Assembly: GCF_014356525.2 (NCBI RefSeq)
Contig: NC_052512.1
Location: 1,102,797 to 1,166,796 of the forward strand
Origin: Nilaparvata lugens
Taxonomy: Eukaryota > Arthropoda > Insecta > Hemiptera > Delphacidae
Length of the DNA: 64,000 bases
Direction: 5' to 3'
Below are positions 54,116 to 64,000 of the stretch, piece after piece. The position numbers and the translations under genes were made by a program. Each line of letters begins with the position of its first letter. Within the stretch, counting starts at the first letter, position 1. The notes under the pieces are model-generated. The model was not told the origin of the DNA, did no database searches, and worked only from the letters and a program-made list of their open reading frames with translations.

Positions 54116-54539
54116 TCCATTTTCCGCTCTTCTTCAGGCCGGGCATTGCTGAAATGAGTACATTGAGGAGAAAGATAATTTTTGGCACTTATAGGAACTA
54201 TTTTCCAATTACAGTAGATGAAATATAATAGTATTTACAATTACTATGGGAAAAGAATTATAATTTATAATTTGGGATTTGAATTTATCAATTATTTTAT
54301 TACATGTTTAGTTTCAGTATTAGTATTAAGTTTAGGTTTTTCTGTATTGATTTTGCGGCATTCCCTCCGTCGTCTTGGCGGCTGCGGCGCTTTCCCACAG
54401 TGGCACCTTCTCCACTGTACCGACGGCGTCGGGGGTGGTGCTTTCCCATAGCGGTACTTTCTCCGTCATCTCAGGGGTGGTGGCACTTCCACGCGGTGAC
54501 AGTATTTTCAATGAATTTAATGTTTTGACAGTTGAGTAG

Positions 54540-54803
54540 CTGTATATAAAGAATTCAATTATTTACATCAATGAACACAGAGAACTTTTCAACCTTCGTA
54601 TATCACCTTTCAATCTTCATCCCTCAACCATTACATTTGAATCACACAATGCAGTTCTATCCATTTGTAGAAGACAGTTTGATTATAAGCTTATAAATGT
54701 GATACCTGCTCTTTTCATAACCGATCATTTGAATGGAAGACTTCTGAGAGAGATAGATTTATGGATAGCTTTTTCACATCCTAGGATAAGTGATTTCTTG
54801 TAA
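54540..54803 (+). pseudogene. Unidentified 87-codon open stretch
   Basis: Open between TAG (54537) and TAA (54801) without a convincing start codon. The translation looks protein-like: FNLRISPFNLHPSTITFESH, RRQFDYKLINVIPALFITDH, RLLREIDLWIAFSHPRISDF. I do not recognise it. It could be the C-terminus of a degraded transposon protein; upstream lies a GC-rich stretch (54340-54510) with repeated GGTGG/GCACC and TTTCCCA(C/T)A words. Confidence 0.3.
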
Positions 54804-55119
54804 TAATTATTTTAATTAGGATAAGTTCATAATCATTCAAGAATATATGCCTATTTTATTTCATTTTTATTTTCTTATCTTGTATTCTCTTACTATTTTT
54901 ATTTTCCTTCTTTATGAATTTCCTCAAATGGAGATGTTTGTAGGGGTTATGTCCAATGAGCGATTTTAGTAGAAATTCATACACATTTATGAGTATATTT
55001 CAAAATGATTCCAATCCATTAAATACAAGTTCATCTAGGAGAAACATTATTGCTCCCAAAACATATGAAATTCCAATCAACAGAAATGCAAAAATAATAA
55101 TTTTGAAAATAGCTGTACC
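54804..55119. other. No gene recognised
   Basis: AT-rich. The small frame 54956-55150 runs into the next transposable element and has no family features. Confidence 0.5.
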
Positions 55120-55122
55120 GTA

Positions 55123-56100
55123 TGCCCGGTCTACACGACAACGATATTAGCGCAAACCTGCCAAGTTTGCGCTAAGTTTGCGTCGTGTAGACGGGAGATC
55201 GTTGTAAATTTCTGAGGTTTGAAGGTTTCTGCTTTCTTCGATCAATCTCAGCCAGGTTTGCGTCAATTTTTCTAGGAAACGATTATGTCTCCTCTATCCA
55301 TCAAAACCTAAATCGCTTCAAAATGAAGATAGAGAATTCGCGATTTCAGATTCGGATTCAGCACCCTCAAATCAAAGATGTGCGAGGTCATTCTCAAAAA
55401 CAAGGATGGATAAAATTATCTTATTATACTATAGTAATGTAATAGATATAGTTATATCTTTTACTTGATAAGCAGTATTCTTGATGAGAAGGAGGAGGAG
55501 TAGTTGGAGGAGGTGGTGGAGGAGGAGGAGTATTTGGAGGAGGTGGTGGAGGAGGAGGAGGAGGAGGAGGAGAAGGTGGAGGAGGAAGAAGAGGAGGTGG
55601 AGTAGTTCAGGAGGAGGAGGAATAGTTGGAGAAGGAGAAAGAGTAGGGTGAGGAGGAGTAGGTGGGCGAGGAGGAGGAGTAGGTGGAGGAGGAGTAAGAG
55701 GAGGAGGAGGAGGCAAAGAAGAAGGTGGAGGAGGAGGATGAGTGGGGTGAGGAGAATGAGTGGGGTGAGGAGGAAAAGGAAGAGTAGGGTGAGGAGAAGA
55801 AGGAGGAGTAGATGAGGAGGTGGAAGAGGAGTATTTGATTGAGGAGGAGGAGCGGTGGAGGGATGAGGAGGTCGAGGAGGAGGAGGAGGAGGAAGAGGAG
55901 GCTTGAGGATTCATCTCAAGTTTATAAACACTTCAAAGACTTTGTATAGAATTTTTTATGGTTTAGTTTATAATACAGGTTTGTGTTAAAGTTGGTGTCG
56001 TGTAAACAGAGGTTTGAGCAAACTTGGCTCAAAGCCAGATTTGCGTAAACCTGGATTTGAGCCAAGTTTGCGCAAATATCGTTGTCGTGTAGACCCGGCA
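55123..56100. mobile_element. Terminal-inverted-repeat element with GTA duplication and GGA-rich core
   Basis: The left end TGCCCGGTCTACACGACAAC continues GATATTAGCGCAAAC, and the right end is the complement of TGCCGGGTCTACACGACAAC then GATATTTGCGCAAAC. GTA flanks both sides (55120-55122 and 56101-56103). Subterminal repeats of GTTTGCG/CAAACTTGG occur at both ends. No transposase, so non-autonomous. A 3-base duplication fits PIF/Harbinger-like elements, but the preferred TTA/TAA is not seen, so the class is open. Confidence 0.82.
55480..55915. repeat. GGA/GGAGGTGGA purine tract
   Basis: More than 400 bases almost free of C on the plus strand (GGAGGAGGAGG, GGTGGAGGAG, GGGTGAGGAG). The minus-strand frame 55429-55914 reads as Ser, Pro, Leu and His runs and is a by-product. 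Strong strand asymmetry can favour triplex or G-quadruplex structure. Confidence 0.9.
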
Positions 56101-56103
56101 GTA

Positions 56104-57111
56104 GAAAAATTATTAATGGCTTCTGAAGTCATTATTATTGAAGCATTCATAATTAAAAACTTTACAACTAGAATTGGTGTAGGGAAATATTTATAGGTGT
56201 TATTGTAATGCTTCTGGAAATTTCCATTCTACACGGAACAAATAAGATATTAAATTTCAGAAGCAAACTCTGGGGTATTCTCAGTTCTAAGTTTATAAAT
56301 GAACTATGAAAAGTAAAATAGGTGTTTCAAAATGAACACAAATAGAAACAATTATTGTCCACCAGGTAAAATCATACGTATATTATGGTGAACCTGTAGT
56401 TCTGCATTTAGCTTCAGCTGCTTCTGGATAACCGTGTTTGAAGGTTCTAAAGTACCCTACTCTCATCATACATCATGCCATCAGATATCAACATGGATAA
56501 AAATGATAAATAGGGCGCTCTTTTAAAATAAATGCAGTCGCACAAGCTATCTCTTCGAAATCCATTTTTTTTAACAGGTGGTGAGTTATACCTTCCACCC
56601 AGCTCACAGCTGTCAAACATGCTGTTCCACAGACTTGTGAAACAATAGGCAGAAAGATGTTAGACATAAGAATCCATTCTCGGAATTATATTGTTTCGAA
56701 AATTTGCTGGGTCTAAGAATCAACAATGTGAAAACCCAGAGCTATTTCTCCTATTCTCTACTAGCAAAAGAAGGTTGTCTGCCTCCACTGTCAAAGTTTG
56801 TCTTCTCAAACAAGTTCTCCTTTACCTGCTAGAGCTATATTCATACTGGAGTTCCCTAAAATTCTATTCATTATTGTTAAGTGAAAATCCTCCTGCTAAA
56901 AGTCCCTTCTTTTTGTCCTTTCGCAGTTTTTTTCTTGCCTGGGACAGTTCAGTGTTCAGTCTCCAGTATACGTTCGTCGAGCAAGCATTCAGCATAATTT
57001 GGCAATTGAGTGAAGTGAGCCCTTATATCAGTAATGACGCTGATATGCTAATGTAAGGTACATAACTCCAAATGCGCGAATTTTGTCTAGGTAGCTTGAA
57101 TCAAACTTAAA
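56104..57111. other. No gene recognised
   Basis: Mixed composition; the frame 56691-57056 (121 codons) has no features I can assign. Nothing else seen. Confidence 0.45.
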
Positions 57112-57395
57112 ATGGTGCGCGGTAGACGTCCAAAAGTGTGTAATGAGGAGGTATGTGAAGTGGTTTCGCTCTTTAAAACAAGAGTTTTTGAAAACGGGAA
57201 AATCGTGCCCCCGACAAACAGTGTTTTTATTGAAATGTCGAATAGTTGAATGCGCGGATGACACCGAAAGCGATCTATCTTTTCATTTGTACCAGTCAAT
57301 GTACAATGAGTGGGGACTTCAACGTGTTCTAGAAGAAGAGGATCAACAGATGAAAGAGACAGATGAAACATCAGAGGCATCTTCTGCCAAAGGTA
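57112..57395 (+). pseudogene. Possible broken N-terminal domain of an unidentified protein
   Basis: ATG at 57112 opens MVRGRRPKVCNEEVCEVV, then RVFENGKIVPPTNSVFIEMS and a stop at 57247. In the next frame over (same strand) comes LNARMTPKAIYLFICTSQ. The combined pattern (basic start, GKIVPPTN, then a T-P-K-A-I-Y box) reminds me of small DNA-binding domains at the start of some hemipteran transposon proteins, but this is from memory only. A third frame (57143-57427) is open and acidic at its end (LEEEDQQMKETDETSEASSA) and runs to a possible splice donor AAAG/GTATGT at 57392. Function unknown. Confidence 0.35.
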
Positions 57396-57429
57396 TGTTT
57401 AAGATGAGTTCATTCATTTTTTATTAGAG

Positions 57430-58285
57430 GAAATAATCGTTATAATGAAGGAATAATAATAGGAAATCTTCAAACATCTTTATAATCTTTCCACATTTTT
57501 TTCAATAATATACAAACATGCTATTAAAAAAATTGCATTCTATGGTGTAGATTCTCTGGTAATGAATTTCAAAGTTTTGTATTCTTTTTTGGCCACTTTG
57601 TGGTCTTCTTCAAGTTTTTCACACTAAAACAATGATTTCGGAGTGAGGAATTTAAATCTCTATACATCCTCTATAATTTAATTTCTTATAGGCTGTACAT
57701 AATCAAATAATAAAGAGCTTCAACCTTTAAATCACTCCATAGTCCATCAAATTGCTCCAAATCTTGTTTTACTTTTCTAAAGACTTCAAAAGTGTTGTGA
57801 AATCTCCATCAAGATTTGATGGAAATTGAAGCGAATTGGTAACATTTCATTGTGCGAGATGGACCAATGTAATTAAAGCCAATCTACCTTCCAATATTTG
57901 ACAAAACTTTAAAAGTATACTTGACAAGTGAGATTTCTTTCAATCCTAACAAATTCTGTCCAAGATTTGAAGCTCTTTTATCATATTGTGTAACAGTTTT
58001 ATTTATTTATCTATTCTACTGTTTTATTGATTGTGTACATGTGAGGCCAGGCAAACACTCTTTCAACTTTTTTATTGATGCCCGGTTTCTAGGACTTCAT
58101 TAAATAGTTTAGTAGGTAATGGACTATCAAAGTGAATGCAGCATTAAGCTGGGCAGGGCAAGAGGGGGATCATGTCGAATTAATATTTCGAAGTGTAATG
58201 TTGATTGGGATTCCATATAACTCGGTTGATTTTCATCCGAACGTTCCTGTTAATATCTCATTTTGAAGGTCTGTTAATTCTCTAT
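57430..58285. other. No gene recognised
   Basis: AT-rich with no convincing open frame; 57921-58103 is short and featureless. Confidence 0.45.
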
Positions 58286-58287
58286 TA

Positions 58288-59502
58288 GTCCAGTCAACGA
58301 AAGATTATAGAGGGAAAAGTTTGGAACACAATTTTTGACCCCGCAGCTCTTTTAAGGATAGTTAGGGGGTGAACATATCAAAAGTCCTCACATTTGTGAG
58401 GACTCACACAGTCCTCACCCATACCCACTGTTCTAAGGGGGTGGGGGTAGTTGAAAGTACCATATATTTTGGTTTTTGCTTATATCTCGAACAATATGCG
58501 TCTTTCGAAAATTCTTCTTGAATACAAAATTAAAGCTTACAAATTAGCCTACAAGTCTTATCTGTAACATTTTTCCATATCTATATAGTTTCTAGACATG
58601 AGAATTCACCACTCAACACTAAAGCTGCTATAACAATATATATGGAAAGCTTAAAATGGTGAAAAAATAATCAAATCGAAGAGAATTGAATCTTCCACTA
58701 CACAACGTTCAGTACTTATTTTTGGATGCATTGTTGTTGAGTAATAAGTCCTGAAAGTTCGAAAAGTTGGGAGAGAAGCTTTCTTTACACTTTTAAAAGT
58801 GGATATCTCGGAAAATAAAGGAGCTATCACAAAACTGTACTGAACAAAATTTGTAGGAAATTTATCTAGCTTCATTTTTGTTCTGTTAGTCATGTCGCTG
58901 GAATGCATTGTTTCCTAGATAGATGCGTGTAAGCCAGAAATGAAAAGACGCAACTTTCAAACCACACTCATCCCTTAATCACAAGGGGTAGGGATGAAGA
59001 CTTTTGATATGTTTACCTTCTAAGTAGTCCAAACAATGCAAGTCAAATATTGTGTTCCAAACGTTCCCTCCAAATTTCTCTGTCAATTGATCTATTGTTG
59101 TTAAACTGAAGATTTCACACTCATCACTATAACGGCTGCAACAATCGTAGGGAGATGCGTAATATAATGAAATAATAAATTGAAGAAATATGATGCTATA
59201 TGAGCTCATGATTAGCACTGATTTTTTCAATCAATCGTTAAAAAGTTATAAGGACAAAGAGATGAAAATTCGGAGCCGGAAGGGTTTCTCTTCAAATGTT
59301 GACACCTTCAAGAGCTCATATCTAGAAAACTATGACAGATATGGAAAATTGTTACAGACGAAACTTGTAGGTTAATTTGTAATCTTCAATTGTGTATTCG
59401 AGAAAAATTTCCGAAAGACGCATATTGTTCGAGCTGCGGGGTCAAACATTGTGTTCCATACTTCTCCCTCTATACCTTCTTTTTAGCATTCGTTGCCTGG
59501 AC
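58288..59502. mobile_element. Terminal-inverted-repeat element flanked by TA
   Basis: The left end GTCCAGTCAACGAAAG and the right end (complement of GTCCAGGCAACGAATG) are flanked by TA (58286-58287 and 59503-59504). Inverted similarity extends far inward in blocks: TATAGAGGGA(A/G)AAGT(T/A)TGGAACACAAT, TGACCCCGCAGCTC, AACAATATGCGTCTTTCG, TACAAATTA(G/A)CCTACAAGT and TTTTCCATATCT. An inner pair, AACATATCAAAAGTC, is inverted at 58373 and about 59005. No transposase found; probably a non-autonomous Tc1/mariner-like foldback unit. Confidence 0.8.
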
Positions 59503-59504
59503 TA

Positions 59505-60303
59505 TATTCAATTTGCAAGGTGGAAAAGTAATATTTCTTGAGAAGACTTTTATACTCACGTATTAAGTGGGAAACTGTTATAGTTTTTGATGAATATTTT
59601 GGAAATTTATCTCGCAACATGAATTAGTTTTTATGAGTTCTGTTGAAATCAATTTCTTTATAACAATCGACACATATGTACGGTTTTTAATGGAATCTAG
59701 TTAAGGAATTTCTCGTTTGCAAGCCACTGAAAGTTGACAAACCTCACACGCACGCACAAGCGGTGGCGTGACCCCTTCAGTTGCCAAGCGGGGTTCCCTG
59801 CAAAAAATAGTTCTTACACTTCCACTTCCTTTTGAAAGTACTCACAAAAAGAATTCATAAGTAAAGGGATTTATTGACCTGATGGTGGACAACATATAAT
59901 CGGTATATATTAAATGTGATTAGAATCAATCTATTGTTATCAAACTTTAATAATTGAATTTAAATAATAGTGGAAAATCATGTTACAGTACTTTTTGAAT
60001 TAAGTAGTTAATCAATTTTTTTAACTCCTTATATATGTATTTTCAATACATCTATTTACTGGTATTTTTGTAAATTCACTATACCGTATTGTGTTTGCAT
60101 AAGACTTGTTAAGTATTTCGAATTTTGTAATTACATTCTATACTCACTGGGTATCTATCGAAGGTAAGAAGTTTCATGAGATTTATCTTCCCATGGAAAA
60201 ATATGAACGTGAAGTAGGTGACCTATTCCTTTTCAAAAATCGGTTGAATACTCTTATAATATATTAGAATTTTTAGAATTCTAATATATTTCTTAGAATT
60301 TTT
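59505..60303. other. No gene recognised
   Basis: AT-rich; probably includes the 3' untranslated end of the LINE relic to the right. Confidence 0.4.
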
Positions 60304-62230
60304 TTATTGGAAAAAGGTTTTTAATATGGGTATCGAAAGTCCCACAAAACCATATCGCATTAGGGACCCTACTAGTGCCGTATATACATATTTGCATTCT
60401 GAGGAAGATAGCACATTTTTCAGATTTTTAAATTTATATGATAGGTATTCTAGTGTTTTACATAGTAAGTTAACATTGATGTCCCATTTGAGACACTCAT
60501 CGACCCGCATATACCAAGATATTTGAGGTTGATTTCCTATTAATAACAGGACAAGAGCATCTATCAATGTTTGGTTTGTTGATTGAAGAACAGTTTGAAT
60601 AGTTGTAACTTATATTGGTTGTCAGGTTTACCCTCTCTATTTGCTGTGAAAGGTATGTAATTGTTTTTTTCTAAGTTTCAACTCAAAGCATTAGAGTCCA
60701 TCCAATTCTTCACAATAGTCATATCATGCTCTGCAACAATGAAAGTACCTATCATTCCAATTATTTTCTGAGAATATAATAACTGAATCATCAGCAAAAG
60801 ATGGAAATCTCACATATTTTAGCAAATTATTTACATAAAGTATGAAAAAAAATTGGTGAAAGTACAGTACAGTTACCTGGGGCAGGCCTTAAAATGACAG
60901 TTTCTCTATACTTTTATTTTAAAATTTGGGATCTACCTTACAAGTAACTTCTTATGAATTTTAATGAATGACCTCTAAAATCGTACTTCTCCAATTTGTT
61001 GCAAATTTTATCATGTGGTATGGTATCGTAAGCCTTGTATAAATCCATGAAGACTGCAAGTGTTTTTTCTTGGAATTTAACCTATCTGTTACATTGTTAC
61101 AAAATATACTAGCGCATCCTCAGTACTTTTATTAGAAAGGGAACCATATTGGTTACATTAATAATGTTATTATTTGTGTGAACTCATTATTCGTATGTTG
61201 AATAATTTTTGCAATATTTTGGCAATGTTGCCAATTAAGCTTATTAGGTCTATAGTTACTTGGATTATTTTTATCAACTTTTTCAGGAAACGATTTGATG
61301 TTAGCTATTTTAAATGAATCAGGAAATACGGTACAGCGGTTTCAAAACATTTATTTAAAATGTAAGAGAGGGGTTCAGCTATTAGATCTGATATCTGCTT
61401 CAGTGTTCTATTATGAATATTATCAGGACCCGGACAAGAGTTATTTTTCAGAGTTTTTATAGTTTCTACCACCTCCGGTGGACTTACGGGACTGAGAGAA
61501 AAGATGCATTTAATTCATCGGTTCTCTTATATGTGAAATCTGTTGTAGTGATATTTTGTTCAATTTGAGCAGCCAAGTTTTCACCAACTTGCAAAAATAT
61601 CTATCTAATTCAGCTGAATCTATTCCTGGTTCATCATTTTAATTGAATGATTTCATTATGTAATTCCATAGTTTACGTTTATCACTCCTAAATTCCTCTA
61701 TTTTTGATCGATAATAGTTTGTTTTTATTTCATGAATCAATCTTTTTAATAAATTTTTATATGTTTTAAGATCATGTTCAGTTTTGTGTTGAAAGGTTCT
61801 TCTATTGATCTCTTATATAATTATCTGTAGTTCTCATTGATTCTATTAATCCAGAAGTATTACATGGCTTCAAAGGTTTATATCTGTGTGGTATTTTTAT
61901 TTCCTGACTAGAATTTTCTATACACTAAGTCAAACCGAAAAGAATATTTTTAGCAAATCGTTAACATCATTGGATAGATTTTCATAAATACTATCCCATT
62001 TTTTATTACTCAATAAATCTTTTAATTTTTTATAGTTAATTGTTATTGTTTATATAGTGATTTTTTGACTTGTTAAAATTACTCCTTAATGTAAAGTACC
62101 TAACTGAGTAATGATCAATTTTTTTAAATATGTTTTCTACCGCACTGTCAAATACTTTATCAGTTGTTTTAAGAAATATATGGTTTATAGACAACTCTGA
62201 AGGAATTGAAATAATTTTTTGCTAATAAAT
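60304..62230 (-). pseudogene. Decayed LINE reverse transcriptase, minus strand
   Basis: Successive RT blocks can be read on the minus strand in changing frames: SPVSPPEVVETIKTLKNNSC with PGPDNIHNRTLKQISD (near 61500-61400), a block around SNYRPNKLIGNIAKILQKLF (near 61240), MDLYKAYDTIPHDKICNKLE and KYDFRGHSLKF (near 61050-60960), the catalytic FADDSVIIFS (near 60800), and the C-terminal DECLKWDINVNLLCKTLEYL, YKFKNLKNVLSSSECKYVYT, VGSLMRYG (ORF 60304-60567). Upstream to 62230 there are traces of the preceding domain (IPSELSINHIFLKTTDKVF). Many stops and indels: an old copy. Confidence 0.8.
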
Positions 62231-63825
62231 AATATTATATAGAATATTGAAGATTGAGGTTAAGCATAAACATTCAGTGATCGGCGACCTAACGATCGAC
62301 CGAGCCATGCAACGTAGAATCTGACCAAACCCCTTGGCAGAGATCTATTGCGGCAAAACGGTATGCAATTTGGAAGAACAAAAGGTCACGTGGCTAACTA
62401 TTATGATGCATGAAATAAATAGTAATATATAGAAATTAACTAGCATGTAGAGGGCATACTTAAAAACCTAATAAAATAATTAAATGTATCCAGGAAATAG
62501 GAGGTTACCAAGCGCATGAATACTGAAACAATTTGCATGCACCAATCACATAATGGCAGTTGATAGGCGGCAATAGTATGCCAATTCAAAAATATTTATA
62601 TATATTTCTATAAATGATTAGAATTTGTATAAAATTGTTATATAGTCTATGTTATGGATATGGCCCGAAGGCTAAGAAATTATTAAACATACAACATAAG
62701 TAATAATTTAATATTTTAGTACGGTCTATTTGAACCTTAAATGGCGGAGGACTAGGATATTCAAATTTTATGTAAATTTGAAAGTCGGAAGTAAGAATTG
62801 TAAAATTGAGAAAGGAGAACCAACACTCGCCTGCCAAATGCCACCATGAGAGGTCCCTAAATATTATAGAGCGTAATACCTTGCTATAACTTGTAAAAGC
62901 TAAAAGTTAGTTTGAATTATTCAATTTCTTATAAGACTTTGTGATGCTCTTATAAAGCAGAAGTCATTTTCATTTTTAAATAATTTTTGTAACCCCTTGG
63001 GAGAGACGATTCCGGCTACCATAGTCCAGGACCACCAGGAGTTGGATCGACATCAGCGGCTCATAAGAAGATTTCAACACGTGAGTGAGAAATATTGAAT
63101 TAGTGATGGGCGCCCTCAGTGCTTCGAAATTACATAATAATCAAAGCTAGCTTGTCGAAAGGGTTTTCTTATAAATTAAGAATTTAATAAAAAATACTTG
63201 CGCAAGTAAAGATAGTATTAAAGGTATTTTATTAGAGGAATAATGAGTCAGTACATTTCAGAAAATTCTAATAAATCAAGAAGTAAAACTAGGCTGTTGA
63301 TACATGTTCATGATCTTTAATTTTTGCAATATAATTTGCGATAGTTTGTTGTAGCTCTGATTCACTAGATGAATTGCTCTACTTATTCCGTCAGGTGCCG
63401 AATCTTGCACCCTGAGATGAAATATATATTCATTACAAAGAAATCTATTAGATACTAGAGAATTTAATATATTTATTTGGATTATTGGTTGCCAATTTAT
63501 CAAGTTGATTTTAAGGAAACTATTTTTAATGAAATTGTCCAAGTCGACAAGTATTAGCAAGCTTATATCGCAGCTACATACAAAAGGATGCATATGATTA
63601 AAAAATAAAAGCACATGGTAACGTTTCGTGCTATAAATTTAGAGAATAGTATTTAGCCTGTGATAATTTACTGATTTCGATTATTGTTCTATTTTTATAT
63701 AATATATTTTTATCGCTCTTTATATTTTTGCCCTGATCTATTTTTTGCAATATTTGTTAATATATGTATCAAATTGTTTATGGTGTGCATTTTATTTTAA
63801 TTCCTCACACTGTAGGATAAGTACC

Positions 63826-63861
<36 letters not shown>

Positions 63862-64000
63862 TTTAATGAATTACAAGAATTATAGGGGAAGCTCATACCT
63901 GGGCCTATAAAGATTTTTATGAAACTGTATCCTATTAAGGCGAATCAGCATGGAAAAAATTGTGATTCTAGCCCTATAGATGCAGCACTGTTCGGTCAAA
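62231..64000. other. No gene recognised
   Basis: AT-rich. The minus-strand frame 63276-63614 (112 codons, containing NEYIFHLRVQDSAPDGISRA) has no family features. Somewhat GC-richer bits lie at 62275-62350 and 62990-63065, sharing ACCCCTTGG(C/G)AGAGA and similar words. Confidence 0.4.
63825..63864. repeat. TA microsatellite and T run
   Basis: About 14 tandem TA units followed by a run of twelve T residues. Confidence 0.9.

Noticed and set aside
53743..54188. Minus-strand frames rich in Arg/Ala/Ser (RRAASRRST repeated)
   Set aside because: They translate the CpG-rich repeated blocks and satellite; the repeats explain the similarity.
55429..55914. 161-codon Ser/Pro/Leu-rich minus-strand frame
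   Set aside because: It is the complement of a GGA-type purine tract inside a TIR element, with no non-repetitive protein sequence.
58979..59230. 83-codon minus-strand frame with a hydrophobic start resembling a signal peptide
   Set aside because: It sits inside the TA-flanked inverted-repeat element and overlaps its arm; no family resemblance, so I consider it chance.

Overview
This window looks like a transposon-built, gene-poor block of an insect chromosome. The evidence is the density of arthropod-type elements (CR1/Jockey-like LINEs, Ty3/gypsy, BEL/Pao, piggyBac, hAT, several MITE-like units), a spliced piggyBac transposase, a large array built on CCTAA (the complement of the insect telomere pentamer TTAGG), and high A+T. 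A hemipteran such as a planthopper is my guess from the style of the repeats, not something the sequence proves. I found no convincing host gene, tRNA or rRNA, and every recognisable coding region is a broken mobile-element gene.

Layout. 1-3423: two LINE fragments head to tail. 3424-6250: AT-rich, no gene. 6251-29299: one nested stack. A short repeat family (6251-6316, resuming 28761-29299) is split by a 5'-truncated LINE (6317-7211, resuming 28503-28760). That LINE is split by a minus-strand Ty3/gypsy element (7212-28502, target duplication ACAT). The gypsy carries three insertions. A piggyBac-type MITE (7918-8385, TTAA) lies in its 3' LTR. A BEL/Pao solo LTR (9770-15165, duplication CAATA) lies in its 3' region and itself contains a piggyBac transposon (10237-12985, TTAA). 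A second, pol-less LTR element (20844-26494, duplication TTAT) sits inside its gag.

29300-36069: AT-rich DNA with a MITE (31083-31430), the 3' end of a hAT element (31577-32371), a gypsy 3' fragment with a 173-bp LTR and integrase (32372-34240), and a LINE C-terminus. 36070-45969: a structurally complete BEL/Pao element (duplication CCATG) with 2.67 and 2.85 kb LTRs, gag, protease and integrase, but no reverse transcriptase or RNase H. It is inserted in the LINE 3' region, whose tail returns at 45975-46377.

47211-52557: a unit bounded by ~260-bp inverted repeats that carries a ~2.6-kb array of CCTAA pentamers interleaved with GCTTTT. 52790-54110: a ~147-bp satellite running into CpG-rich blocks. 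55123-56100: a terminal-inverted-repeat element (duplication GTA) with a GGA-rich core. 58288-59502: a terminal-inverted-repeat element flanked by TA. 60304-62230: a decayed minus-strand LINE. 62231-64000: nothing recognisable.

How the parts relate: most are parasites inserted in one another. The pol-less LTR element and the RT-less BEL both have nearly identical LTRs, so both were probably copied with enzymes supplied by other elements. The MITEs likewise depend on transposases encoded elsewhere. Within the gypsy block the order of insertion can be read directly from nesting and target duplications.
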